Program-made: the position numbers and the translations under genes | The notes under the pieces: model-generated | Database searches by the model: none | Seen by the model: only the letters and a program-made list of their open reading frames with translations | Told to the model about the DNA's origin: nothing | Origin: Mesostigma viride | Lineage: Eukaryota > Streptophyta > Mesostigmatophyceae > Mesostigmatales > Mesostigmataceae | Assembly (NCBI GenBank): GCA_009746045.1 | Contig: RPFO01000041.1 | Location: 2,276,613 to 2,340,612 of the forward strand | Direction of reading: 5' to 3' | Length of the DNA: 64,000 nucleotides | Shown here: piece after piece, positions 36,485 to 46,707 of the stretch | Layout of the letters: every line of letters begins with the position of its first letter | How positions within the stretch are numbered: position 1 is the stretch's first letter

Positions 36485-39415
36485 CTAGGTGTCTACCGGC
36501 GGGGGCAGGCTGGCCTGCTTGCCGTAGGGGTTCATCATGTGATAGAGCAGTTGGTACTGCTCAGGTGCTAGCTGGGGCACCTTGGTCAACGCATCCGCGG
36601 CGTTGGCCTTGTCCGGCACATGATTGGTAGACTCCCAGTAGGTGCACTCCTGTTTCAGGATCACCCAGTCCAAATCAGTATGCACAGCATAAGGGTTGTC
36701 AAGGAAACTGAGGAGAGATTGACTGTCGGTGTGCAAGTGAGCCACCACCCCAGCCTGACTGCCTGCTTGCTTCTGTAACCAAACCAGGACATGATTGAGA
36801 TACCTGGCATGTAGCACAGCTGACACAACTGCCCTGCACTCAGCAGCATTGCTACTAACAGCTTTACGCCTATGTAGCCTGCTATACCATGAGATGAGTG
36901 ACATGGGTTGGTCAGCATTTTGTACAAAAAATAAGCCAGCCTCCCTAGCCTGCAGTTGAGTAATCTGCCGTGATTCCATGGAACTGTCCATTATAGCCTG
37001 AATGTGAATGGGCTTAAAGAGTTCCAGGGAATGCAAGATAAGGGGTGGACCAGCCTGCAGGAGCTTGTTGATAGCCTTGTGGCCTACCTGCATAAGAACT
37101 GCATCATCAACCCTGCTGACTACTGCCAAGTGTGGTGCACAAGTAGAACACAACCACCCCAGCTTGCCCCTAATGGTGGGACAGTCACAAGGTTTGATTT
37201 TAGTCTGCAGCACCTCCTTACAACTGTGCATGTAATCTGATGGAGAGTACATTGCACAGACCCACTGATCTGCTTGCTTCTGAAGCTGCAACATTGTGCC
37301 ACAGAACTTAATAGCAATGGTGCCCAGCTCTAGCTGCTTGCCAATCTCAAAAGACTTAGACACGTTGGCAATAAAATCATCCACAGCCTGCCTAGGCCCA
37401 GCAATAAGCTGATCATCCCCATGCCACACAAACATGATCATGCCATGAGGGTGAGGGACAACAAAGAAGCAAGGGTCTATGTCATCATACCGAGCACCTA
37501 GCTTCTCAAACACAGCTTGAGCTGACATTCTGAAAATTCTAGGAGCAGATTGCAGACCTTCCACTCCTATGTTGGCTTTCAGAAATGGTTGTGGGATATC
37601 CTTAGACCACACCTGAGGTGTGTTGACCACATACACCTTCCCATGCCAAACTTGCTCAGCTATTTCAGGTGAGCCTTTCAGAAATGCACGTTTAATGTCA
37701 GTGGCTTTGCACACATAATCATCACCTTGATTGATGTGCCCTAGAAAAACAGACAGCAAAATTTTAAGAGAAGTTTGCTGAATGCCAGGTGTATACAGGT
37801 CTGCCTCTGTCAAATCAGTGGATCCCTTAAACTCAGTCACACAAGGCCTAGCATGGAAAATGACAGAGCCATCTGCTGCTTGCTTGTGCTTGCACACGAA
37901 CTTAAGTCTTAGGTGCTTGCTCCCGTTGGGCTTACGCTCTAAGGGAGTGACTGGAGGTGTGTGGGTGGGACTACGTGGATCTGGAACCACCCATTCATCC
38001 ATAGCCTTTCTAAAAGCTTCAACCCACTTAGTGAAACCTTCCTGAGTTTGACAGTCCTGGACAATCTGCTCATAGGAGAGGGGAGACATTTTTGCAACAT
38101 CATATTTTCCCAATCCAAATGCTTTGGGGTGCAGTTTCTGACTGTGCACCAAATCTGCCACACGTGGCTCGTGCCCAGGTGCATACTTTGGTGCAACAAA
38201 TTTGACAGTGGCTGGCTGTGTGTCAACCAAAGTCTGGAGTGGTACCTGAAAATGATCAAGTGACACCCCACCCAGGCCCTGTACCTCAAGCCTATCACAA
38301 GAGATGGTGACACCTGGGTAAGAAATAAATGGATCACCCAACAAAGCATTTCCTGTGTATCCTTCCAGTACCTGAAAAGGTGTGGGGATACCAAGAATGT
38401 TTAAGGTAACCTGACCTTTAACAGTCAAGCTAGCCTGCCCAGAGAAATCAGCCACCCGTTGCCAAGGGGAAGGCTCTAACTCTAGGTGTGGTACAGCCAA
38501 TGCACTGATGATGCTAACCTGAGCTTGGGTGTCAACTGCGACTAGAGCTGGATTGTTGTCGCTGTGACCTGCCCTACTCACTTTGGCTGACCCTGCAGCA
38601 GTGTGAGCTTTGGCTCTATGCGCTGCTTGCAGTATGCGGACCGCTTCTGCTAGCCCATGTTTGGACACGGTAGGTATGGGTTGAGCTGGTACCGCTGAAG
38701 GTGTGCTGTCTTGCTGACCACCTTCTTGGTTAGTGCCCTCGTTGACAGGTGGTCTAACCTGCTGTGGCTGGCTAGGCTCACTGAGGGTGACCTGGGGTGC
38801 ACATGTGTTGTGGCTATCACACTCACCAGTGTGTGTTCCAAACAACCACTCACTGGGTACTCCAGATATACCAGGCAACTGTACTGAGCTGTCGACCATC
38901 AGCTCTTCCTCCTCTGCCACGTCTGACAGTGGAGTGTAATACAATTTAATCCTGTGAGGTGAGCACTTGTGCACATGCCCAGTGTCATTGTGTTTCACAT
39001 GCACAGTCTTGCCTGTGCTGGAAAACTTAAGGATAGTGGCTGGGCCTAACCATGTCCCAACCTTCCCTAGCCCTGACTCCTTATAGAAGAGAACTGTGTC
39101 CCCTTCCTTGAAGGAGGGGCGTGGATGCTTGGCATCCTTGGCTGCCAATCTGCTGGCAGCGTGGGCACGCTGTGCATTGTACACAGCTAGTACCTCAGGT
39201 GGGTATATCCCAGCCTGTAACCCATCTGGTGTGATAATACCATAGGGTGTCTGCAGGAGTGGTCGTCTATTGAGTATCTGGCATATCTTAGTAGCCCACA
39301 GTGCCCTATCAGCGTATGACCCACTGTCAGCTAACAGGTTCTCACCTTCTTTGGCTACCAAGGTTTTGATAGACCTAATTGCCCTCTCAATGATACCTTG
39401 TCTCTCATGATCTTC
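36485..39415 (-). CDS. Pol of retrotransposon 2, distal part: integrase end, protease-like, RT, RNase H
   Basis: 976 codons plus stop, continuous. Starts in the integrase just before EDHERQGIIERAIRSIK (catalytic Glu), then the integrase C-terminal segment (GTWLGPATILKF), the retropepsin-like domain (VDTQAQVSIISALAVPHL near 38540-38490; LLGDPF), RT with ATDIKRAFLKGSPEIAEQ near 37700 and WHGDDQLIAG near 37420, and RNase H with IMDSSMES, SNAAECRA and HTDSQSLL. It ends LPPPVDT. The upstream half of the polyprotein is at 41179-43641; the frames join exactly when the hairpin-ended element is discounted. It would make cDNA in the cytoplasm and integrate it in the nucleus. Confidence 0.85.
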   Translation of the reverse strand, partial: EDHERQGIIERAIRSIKTLVAKEGENLLADSGSYADRALWATKICQILNRRPLLQTPYGIITPDGLQAGIYPPEVLAVYNAQRAHAASRLAAKDAKHPRPSFKEGDTVLFYKESGLGKVGTWLGPATILKFSSTGKTVHVKHNDTGHVHKCSPHRIKLYYTPLSDVAEEEELMVDSSVQLPGISGVPSEWLFGTHTGECDSHNTCAPQVTLSEPSQPQQVRPPVNEGTNQEGGQQDSTPSAVPAQPIPTVSKHGLAEAVRILQAAHRAKAHTAAGSAKVSRAGHSDNNPALVAVDTQAQVSIISALAVPHLELEPSPWQRVADFSGQASLTVKGQVTLNILGIPTPFQVLEGYTGNALLGDPFISYPGVTISCDRLEVQGLGGVSLDHFQVPLQTLVDTQPATVKFVAPKYAPGHEPRVADLVHSQKLHPKAFGLGKYDVAKMSPLSYEQIVQDCQTQEGFTKWVEAFRKAMDEWVVPDPRSPTHTPPVTPLERKPNGSKHLRLKFVCKHKQAADGSVIFHARPCVTEFKGSTDLTEADLYTPGIQQTSLKILLSVFLGHINQGDDYVCKATDIKRAFLKGSPEIAEQVWHGKVYVVNTPQVWSKDIPQPFLKANIGVEGLQSAPRIFRMSAQAVFEKLGARYDDIDPCFFVVPHPHGMIMFVWHGDDQLIAGPRQAVDDFIANVSKSFEIGKQLELGTIAIKFCGTMLQLQKQADQWVCAMYSPSDYMHSCKEVLQTKIKPCDCPTIRGKLGWLCSTCAPHLAVVSRVDDAVLMQVGHKAINKLLQAGPPLILHSLELFKPIHIQAIMDSSMESRQITQLQAREAGLFFVQNADQPMSLISWYSRLHRRKAVSSNAAECRAVVSAVLHARYLNHVLVWLQKQAGSQAGVVAHLHTDSQSLLSFLDNPYAVHTDLDWVILKQECTYWESTNHVPDKANAADALTKVPQLAPEQYQLLYHMMNPYGKQASLPPPVDT

Positions 39416-39418
39416 TAG

Positions 39419-41178
39419 TGTCCAAAAACCAAATGTCCTCATTTGAGGACATAGTCCACGTTTGAGACGGGGGGGGTCAGGGGCGCGGTTTTGGCGCCAA
39501 ATTTGGTCCTAGGGTCACTTGGTGGGTTTTGGCGCGAAACTGGGATAGGTACTGAGCGCGCCAAGCCCCTGGGGTCGACAGGGGTCGACCGTACCTGGAA
39601 AATATGAGGCGACGAAAAGTACCTACAATAGCAAGAACATCGCAATGCAATCGAGTGTTTTGTCGAGTGGCGGCTATGGGGTCGTGCCAGTTCCGAGGCT
39701 TGCCTGAATGTTATAGGGCATTATTTTGCCCCGGACGAAGACAGAATTTTAGATCGTAATCTAGTGATTTCGAAGATGCTATTCTTCACGTGCAGGTGCT
39801 TTGTATACGTCGAAAATTTTGTTCATGAACGGATTTTGGCATTGTTGAAGAAAATCTGAGAGCTACGTAGATCGCATGATAGGTCAGTTCGCAGTTCGGT
39901 TTTACAATTTCTTTTTCCGCCCAGGCGCTGCGGATATCGCGAGTATGGGTTATGGTACGCTTCTGGGCTTATGGGCGACATGGGGAGAAGAGGGACCTGG
40001 GCAGTTGCATGCGTCAAAGAGTCTCTATTTTTTCGTCGTGATGTCGCAGTCGCGCCTGGCGAAAACCAGGGCGAGCGCGAGCCATATTTTTCTTTTGCCG
40101 CAAGGCTGGGTGCTTCCCACGCGTCACCGTCCTTTAATATATATTTCTTGAGCTGGCCCGCGCAGCTGGCGGCCTGGGCGCACGTCAAGAGCAAGGTTCC
40201 GACTGTCATTCTCAACCGCATCGTTCTAAGTAAGCGTGTTAAGCGGATTGTAACCTATAACTCTCGCAGACGTGATAATTCCGGTTGCTTTCAATGCCCA
40301 ACTTCGTGGTTTTGATTACGTTTATGTCCGGGGAATAACGGAAGTTTGCTGGGCAGTACTTTCTTTTCCCGCTGCTTCACTGAAAAGGTAAACGGCCTTG
40401 CGTTATCAAAACAGCAGCGACTAGAAGTCGCTGTGCTTAATTGCGATGTGGTAGTTTGATTCAACACATATACTGCCTTGTTGCTGAGAAGTTTTTCAAG
40501 GCTTGCTGGTATGTTGCCCATATGTTTCTAATGCTTCAACTCATGTCCAAGTGATCAAGACTGGCTTGGAAACTTGAGCTTGTCATGTTTACATCGTGCT
40601 TGTGTTACAACTTATGCCTCTTTGCAGTATATGTTTCACATATAACGTAAGGGTTCAGCATCATGGTTTAGCACCGTGGTGGCAGCCGAGCCTCTACCAA
40701 CGATCATGGACCTAACCTTGGCGAGTATTTGCTTCATATTTCACTCGTTGGACTGAGCTAGCTTTACACCTGCTGTATGGCCTGCACCATGGTCCCTGGT
40801 TGCCAGTTACATTTTGTCCCCCCACCCTGGCAGGCTGCAGGGTCTAGGACTGCGAGGGTGTAACATAGACATGTTGTGGGCACCCTGGGTGCATTTTCAG
40901 GGCCAGCCATGACCTGGCCATGCCTTCTTTCTTGGCATATTGTTGACTTGAGTGCTATTTGGTCACTCGCGTAGCGACCCCCCTGCATTCATAAATCGTA
41001 AACAATTATACAATGAGCATATTTCATGGATGTTAAGCATTGCAACTCTTGAACATATCATAAATGAACATGGTTCCATACCGTACCCATGGATGTGTTG
41101 ACATGTGTTAGTTATTACAAGTGGTATCCATGCTTAAAAATGTCCTCATTTGAGGACATTTTCTTGGTGATTAGACAG
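39419..41178. mobile_element. Hairpin-ended element 2, 1.76 kb, inside retrotransposon 2
   Basis: Inserted in the integrase codons of retrotransposon 2, with TAG duplicated at 39416-39418 and 41179-41181; the empty site is visible in retrotransposon 1. Both ends carry the hairpin ATGTCCTCA-TT-TGAGGACAT (about 39432 and 41139). Imperfect TIRs start TGTCCAAAAACCAA and, on the other strand, TGTCTAATCACCAA. A G run follows the left hairpin (39469-39476), near GGCGCGGTTTTGGCGCC. No ORF of note. Confidence 0.8.
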
Positions 41179-43700
41179 TAGCCCAGCCAGGTCTATAGCT
41201 TCACAGCCCTCTGCCCCAGCAAGGCAACTAAATTGCTGATCTAACAGCAGTGCTTCTACTGGGTAGTACCTGGCTTGTGCTATTAATATAGCTCTATGCA
41301 ACTGAGACTTGTCCATACCAGGGAGAGGTTCTATTGCTGTGTACCTGGACCATGCGTCCTTGAAAGCCAGATAGGGCTGTCCCTTAATATGGAACACATC
41401 CCCGACCACTCTGCCCTTGCACTTAGGTGGTGTAGCTACATGCCACTTGGGTGGTTTAGGTGCATACATTTGGCAGTGCTGGCAGTGTTTTCTGATCAGC
41501 TGACATGCCTTCCTGAGTGCCGTACCTCCCAATGCAGCTGCTACCACCTCTGCACATGTCTCATGACCATACAGTAAGTGCAGTTGCAATGCCAGCTCCT
41601 CATAACTGATGTTACTAAGAGCTTGGGTCATGACCCTGGACACCTTGGGTATCAAGGAGGTGAACCTGGGTTCACTGTCAGAGGTTTCTGTGTAATACTT
41701 CAACACTTTGCCAACCTTGCTTACAGCCTTGACAGCTGAGCATGAAGGTGGAGAGTGAGAGGTAACAGAGTTAACTTGACATCCTGTCAACATCCTCCCA
41801 TCCTGTGTCCCTGCCTGGGCAGTGGAGCTGGATATTGGGTGGTGTAGGGGACACGACTCATCATGACACATGTGAGGGTGTGAGGACTTACATTTAGGAG
41901 GCTGCCACGGCTCCTTGGTGCACTTGGCGGGGTCCCCGTGAGGCGGTCCCAGGCACTTGTGGCAGAGCACCTCCAGGTGCGCCAGGTGCTCCTTGTGTTT
42001 GTGGCACTTGTCCTTGCTGTGTCCACGACGCCCACAACGCACACATTTCACATCCTTCTTGGGGGTGGAGGACCCAGCCCCAGAAGACTTGTTAGCGTTC
42101 CCCCCTGGGGGGGATGACCTACCCTTCCCCTTCCCCTGCCCCTTGCCCTTGCCCTTGCCCTTGCCCTTGCCCTTGCCCTTGAGGCTCTTAACAAACTGAC
42201 TCATAAGAGTCTTCACCTCCCCTAGCGTCACAGGACGCTTGTCCTTGGCCTTCCTGGCCTTACCCTCCTCATCTGATTCCTCCCCCCGGGCCCGCTTGAC
42301 AGCAGGGGGGGAAGAGGTAGAGGGGGGAGGGGCTGAGTCCTGACACAGTGGACCCAGGGCTAGCTTAACATAATCGAGAGCCTCTTTCATCGACTCCCAA
42401 TGGGTGGCCAAGCCTGTGGTGATCATGGCAAAGGTGTTACGATCAAGGTTAAGCTTCTCGAGCAGGGAATGAACAAGCCACTTGTGATCTAGCTTGCTAA
42501 CCTCGGGGTGGGCCTTCACTGCAAGTTCCCACTTCTTGATCTCTGCTACATAGTTCTGAGTTTCTACCTTATAGGTTTTCACCCAGTTAAACGCAGAGTA
42601 CATGTCAACAGTGGTGGGAGCAGACAGCAGGTCATGCAGATCACGCAGAAAATTCTCCCATGGCTCCCTACCCTGTGTATCCTGCCACCTGGGATACCTT
42701 TGCTGATATATGGATACCAAGTGCTGGATGGAGGGATTGGATTGGTGGAAGAAATCACCCTGCATGAGTGCCCCAAACCAGTTCTTGATATTCAGCTCCT
42801 CCCTAGCGAGCTTGAGAGAGAGAAGAAGCTGAGCACCCTGCTGCCTAGTATACCCCTCTGGCAGCCCCCTCACCATAATCCTGTCAATTGGCCTATGCTC
42901 GTTATAGACTGGCCAATCCTGAGAGGGGGAAGAGGGAGAGGGAGAAGAAGACCTGCCTGGGGATGTAGCAGCATTGGCAGTTGTTGGGATGCTAGGGGAG
43001 ACCTGTGAGGGCCTGCTACGCGTGGCTGGCTGCACTGGGGGGTTAGGTGCCTGCACAACATGTGCTGGTGAAGATGACATGTCCATGCCCCCCTGCACAC
43101 CCTGACTCTGTGCCTGCCTCTTGCGTGCCCTAGCTGCCTCCCATTGCTCAAAGGTAGGGGTGAGAGAGACATCACTATCCTCACTGCTAGATGAACTTGT
43201 CTGCTGCACGTCCCCCCCCTGCTGGCTACCTGTCTGTACACGCAACCAAGAAGGGAGATACATACTTGCTTGCTGCATGCACACCCGGTGCAACGTCTGC
43301 ACCATCTCCACCATCGTGGCCAGATTCACCCTGATCTTCTTGCCTCGCAGCAAGGTCTGCAGGGCGGGGAGGAGTGCCTCGCACATCCTCCTGGTCATCG
43401 GCTCAATCGAGGGTTGATCGAGCAAATGATAGATGATCGCACACAACAGGCTGGTGTGTTCAGCCAACCTGTCGTCCAGCCTCTCGCTGGCCACCCCTTG
43501 GATACCCTGGGCGCAGCGCTGGACTGCGCGCCAAAGGGTTGGCTCACGGAGTGAGACGACGTCATCCCCAGGGATGCGTGCCTCGGCTGTCTCCATGGCC
43601 ACATCCTCCTCCCCTGGGGGAGATGGATGATCCCTTGCCACGGCCTGGGCCGTGGCAGGTCCCTTGCCGGCCCTGCCGGGGGCTTGGGACTGCGATGGGG
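41179..43700 (-). CDS. Gag capsid/nucleocapsid and proximal Pol of retrotransposon 2
   Basis: Open frame of more than 820 codons. Order: capsid region (LWRAVQRCAQGIQGVASERL, then RGLPEGYTRQQGAQ and LAREELNIKNWFGALMQGDF), Lys-Gly tract (KGKGKGKGKGKGQGKGKG), CCHC knuckle CVRCGRRGHSKDKC with a second knuckle CHKCLGPPHGDPAKC, a linker, and the integrase zinc finger and first two catalytic Asp (GDVFHIKG, LLLDQQF). Reading passes without a stop from gag into pol, unlike many retroelements. There is no clear ATG at its left end: it lies in the -1 frame of ORF1 and overlaps it, so expression by -1 frameshifting is plausible. Confidence 0.8.
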
Positions 43701-44915
43701 GTGCCGAAGCACCCGCCTTCGCGGGGGGTGGGTGGTGATGGCGTTGGTGTTGTCGGCTGATGCCGACGGTGCCGACTCAGCGGCGGGTGTGTCGTGGGGA
43801 GGCGGCTGGCGCTTGCCCTCCGCCCGCCTAGGGGTCGCTGCCGCTGTCGCTGTCGCTGCTGCTGTCGCTGTCGCTGTCGCTGTCGCTGCCACCACTGGAG
43901 AAGACGGGGCGCCCACCGGTGCTGCAGTCTTGGATGCCGCGGCCGGCAAGGTCGCCGCCGACGCCGGGGGCGACACAGTTGCAGCCAGCTGCTGCGACGC
44001 AGTCGATGTCGCTGCCGAACCAGGGGATGCCGTCGCAGGTCCCCAGCCGACTGGCACGACAGGTGGCATCCTTGGCATCTCCTCGGCCGGCCGAGGTGGC
44101 TTGGCCACCACCGTGGCCGCTGCCACCTGGCGAGCCTCCGAATACATGTCGAGAGCCGTTACTCCTTGTCTCACGGCCAAGAAGTACAGCCGGATCAAAA
44201 TCGCAACCTGAACATGCGAAAAACGACAATGGACGTCCTCCGGGAGCTCGGCCGCCACCGCCTGAACCGCGAACTTGGTCAGGACGAAGCCGCCAGGGAG
44301 GGTACTCTGCTGGCGGAGTCGCCAGCCGTCGAAAGGCAAAAAGTTTGGTGCATTACGCACCGGGATCTTGAAGGGGAGCTGGCCCCAACCGTCAACATAA
44401 ACCTCACCTGCGTCCTGGGACGCAGGGGTCGGGTTCGCGCCGAGGCTCATGCCTGCCAGCGCCCTCCCGACAGAGGTGTTGCCAGACGATGACCTCGTCT
44501 GGCCGGAGGTCACCTCTCTCCTAGGAGAGGGTGAAGCCTCCCCCTCCTCCATAGAGGAGGAATCCTCTTCCACCTGTCGCCCTGGGGCGGGTGGCATGAG
44601 GTGCGGGGCAACCTCGGACTCGTTGCGAGTCCCGGTGCCCCTGTTCCCCTGGGGGGCAGACTCCTCGGCAGCGACAGCTTCACGCTGCCGGCGAGGGGTG
44701 TCCGCCACCACCATGCGGTAGGTGACATTTTCGTCACGCTCCCGCGGTGGGGAACTGCGAGGAGAAATTCTCCTCTGAGACGCCGGGAAAGGCAGTCTCG
44801 TGGTAATGGGGGGCTCCCGGTTAGCGGGAGGCCGACCCCGACCGTTTCCTGCCCCTCCCCGCTGAAGGGTGGGGCGGACATTGTTGTTCTTAGCTTCCGA
44901 GTTCTTCGGCGCCAT
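43395..44915 (-). CDS. N-terminal Gag-like ORF1 of retrotransposon 2
   Basis: ATG at 44915, only ten bases from the LTR, so the start overlaps the presumed primer-binding site. Disordered Arg/Pro/Ser-rich start, a middle with VPVGWGPAT, and an Ala-Thr repeat (TATATATAAATATAAAT). The last 80 or so codons overlap ORF2 and are probably not its natural end. The homologous ORF of retrotransposon 1 is damaged by one shift. Confidence 0.65.
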   Translation of the reverse strand: MAPKNSEAKNNNVRPTLQRGGAGNGRGRPPANREPPITTRLPFPASQRRISPRSSPPRERDENVTYRMVVADTPRRQREAVAAEESAPQGNRGTGTRNESEVAPHLMPPAPGRQVEEDSSSMEEGEASPSPRREVTSGQTRSSSGNTSVGRALAGMSLGANPTPASQDAGEVYVDGWGQLPFKIPVRNAPNFLPFDGWRLRQQSTLPGGFVLTKFAVQAVAAELPEDVHCRFSHVQVAILIRLYFLAVRQGVTALDMYSEARQVAAATVVAKPPRPAEEMPRMPPVVPVGWGPATASPGSAATSTASQQLAATVSPPASAATLPAAASKTAAPVGAPSSPVVAATATATATAAATATAAATPRRAEGKRQPPPHDTPAAESAPSASADNTNAITTHPPRRRVLRHPHRSPKPPAGPARDLPRPRPWQGIIHLPQGRRMWPWRQPRHASLGMTSSHSVSQPFGAQSSAAPRVSKGWPARGWTTGWLNTPACCVRSSIICSINPRLSR

Positions 44916-44925
44916 GTCTAATCCA

Positions 44926-45333
44926 AGTTAGATATATAGATGTACGTCGGAGACGTTGGGGACTCAGTGTGAGAATGATGGCTGCAGCAACGCCAGGGAT
45001 CGGGCGTTCCTTGTCATTATTCACTCCATATGTGGGCACACATTATATGTCGTGGACACATCACTCACACGAGATCCCTAGGACAACTGGACTACGCTCA
45101 CTTGTCCGCCACGTGTCCAGGTTCTAGAGGCTTCTAGACCTGGAGCAAGGTTACTACGCACAACGTCCACTAGACTAGTTGCTAGCTGCGTAACTTGCGT
45201 ACACGTGTGTGCGTCGCGCCACAACCGGCGCTCGGCACCGTTATTCTGTCTCCGCCAGAATAACTCCGGTCACACTGTATGTTCCCCTGTGTGGCTCCGG
45301 CCACAAGTCAGCCTCGAGGTATCTCAGCTAACT
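44926..45333 (-). repeat. 5' LTR of retrotransposon 2
   Basis: 408 bp; lacks the 5-bp GTTAC-type duplication seen in the 3' LTR near 35290. Ends AGTTAG...CTAACT. Confidence 0.9.
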
Positions 45334-45338
45334 CCCCG

Positions 45339-45888
45339 CTCGGTAGGTGACGGCGAGCTTGCGCTGAGCCACACCGCTCGCGTCGAAGGTCCAGTCGCCG
45401 TAGTCCTGCGTCCCCGCGTTCGCGGCCATCTGTCTCACGGTCGCGCGCAGGCCGGCCAGGAGCGCCTCCTTCTCCGCGAGCCTCCACTCGTAGGAGGAGG
45501 GCAGCTGGGCGTCCTTCACGAAGGACGCCAGCTCTCCCGCGCGGTCGTCAAAGGTCCAGCTCTGGGTGCTGTCGAGCGGCAGGTCGTCGTCGCAGTACTC
45601 GGCTATCTTCATGTACGTGGGGCGGTAGTCCTCCCCGTCATAGTGCTTGGGCAGCTGCCTGTACTCGGGCGCGATGGAGCCCAGGGCCTCGTACGCCCCG
45701 GTGACGGGGTTGAGGATCTGGAACTCGAGGATGTTGTGGCCCATCTCGCTCACGGTGGACACGAACTTGAAGAGCCGGCCCATCTCGAAGGGGTTGAGAC
45801 GGGTGAGCATGTTGGAGTCGTTGAGCAGGATGCCCTTCTGGACGTACACGTTGTCGGCTCGCAGGGAGTCCTGCTTCTTAGAGGCCAT
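45339..45888 (-). CDS. 5' part of the virus-type protein split by retrotransposon 2
   Basis: Starts MASKKQDSLRADNVYVQKGI at the ATG at 45888 and stays open to the element junction. Aromatic and acidic residues are even, with no low complexity. The frame continues at 35044. Downstream (left) of the DUF5767-like gene on the same strand, separated by only about 30 bp, as in compact viral clusters. Confidence 0.6.
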
Positions 45889-45915
45889 GGTCCGTACTAG
45901 ATCACACCCATTTTT

Positions 45916-46707
45916 TCACAGGTCCAGCACCACCTTGGTGGGGTCGTCCTTCTTGCCCTTCCCGCCCCTCCTGCCCCTCTTCTTCTCCCCGGCCACCTGC
46001 ACGGTCTTCACGTTGTCGATGTCCGCGCCCACGAGGCTCCCGGTGACGCTCTCGCCATCGTCCTCGATCACCCGCACCACCGCATCGGTCAGCGACCCCG
46101 CGGGGGATACGGCGTCCTCCACGATGCGGTCCATGTTGACGGGGATGCGTATCTCGGGCCTCGGGGCCGGCCCGGCGGCGCCCCCGAACGCCCCCCCGAA
46201 CGCCATGGGGCCTCGCATGACGTACTGCCCTCCGTTAGCGGTGTCTTGGGCGGGGGGCGGCGGGGGAGGGGGCGGCCCCTGGGGGTGGCCGCCCCCCTCC
46301 TGCTTGGCCATCATCACCTTGAGCAGACTCCTCATGAGCTCCGGGTCGGTCTTGGCGATATCGGACATGGAGGGCAGCCCGGAGCTGGCGAAGGACGCCG
46401 ACATATGGAACATCATGGCCGACCCGCCCAACATGAGCATGAGCTCCAACTCCGGGGGCATGGACACGCGGTGGCGGTGCTTTTCGTAGAGGCGCTCGAA
46501 CACGTTGTCGTAGTCGGTGACGTTCGCCATGATTGTCTCGGACCAGTCGAGCTTGAGGCCCACGGGGTCGTACCGGTTGTTGAGGAACTGGAGCGCGGAC
46601 GTGGTGGCCACCAGCATCTGTCGCATGGTGTTGATGGCGTTCCTTGTCTCGAGAGTCCTCACGATCTTCTCGTGCTCGAACCGGATCTCGTCCAGGTCGG
46701 AGCGCAC
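45916..46707 (-). CDS. DUF5767-like giant-virus protein, N-terminally truncated
   Basis: About 263 codons, no ATG at the right edge (an in-frame stop lies at 46714-46716), so the N-terminus appears lost. The conserved stretch INTMRQMLVATTSALQFLNN, YDPVGLKLDWSETIMANVTD and YEKHRHRVSMPPELELMLML with GSAMMFHMS matches the layout I remember for a family of unknown function found in marseillevirus- and phycodnavirus-type genomes (DUF5767); the name is tentative. A proline-rich linker follows (GPPPPPPPPA) and a basic tail (GEKKRGRRGGKGKKDD). It is probably virion-associated. The truncation point adjoins the decayed retrotransposon 3. Confidence 0.65.
   Translation of the reverse strand: MRSDLDEIRFEHEKIVRTLETRNAINTMRQMLVATTSALQFLNNRYDPVGLKLDWSETIMANVTDYDNVFERLYEKHRHRVSMPPELELMLMLGGSAMMFHMSASFASSGLPSMSDIAKTDPELMRSLLKVMMAKQEGGGHPQGPPPPPPPPAQDTANGGQYVMRGPMAFGGAFGGAAGPAPRPEIRIPVNMDRIVEDAVSPAGSLTDAVVRVIEDDGESVTGSLVGADIDNVKTVQVAGEKKRGRRGGKGKKDDPTKVVLDL

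Larger units (their letters stand above)
35045..45338 (-). mobile_element. LTR retrotransposon 2, complete, with IN-PR-RT-RH pol order
   Basis: LTRs 44926-45333 (5', 408 bp) and 35050-35462 (3', 413 bp) with AGTTAG...CTAACT ends; target duplication CCCCG at 35045-35049 and 45334-45338. The LTRs differ mainly by a 5-bp duplication plus a few substitutions. On the minus strand: gag ORF1 44915-43395, ORF2 from about 43641 through capsid, zinc knuckles, integrase, protease-like, RT and RNase H to 36485. Apart from a 1.76-kb hairpin-ended element inserted in the integrase (39419-41178), both ORFs are intact. The interior starts TGGATTAGACATGG on the minus strand directly after the 5' LTR. Confidence 0.9.

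Noticed and set aside
43627-44492. Plus-strand Ala/Gly/Arg-rich ORFs over the gag of retrotransposon 2
   Set aside because: Antisense of the Ala-Thr and Pro-rich codons of ORF1.
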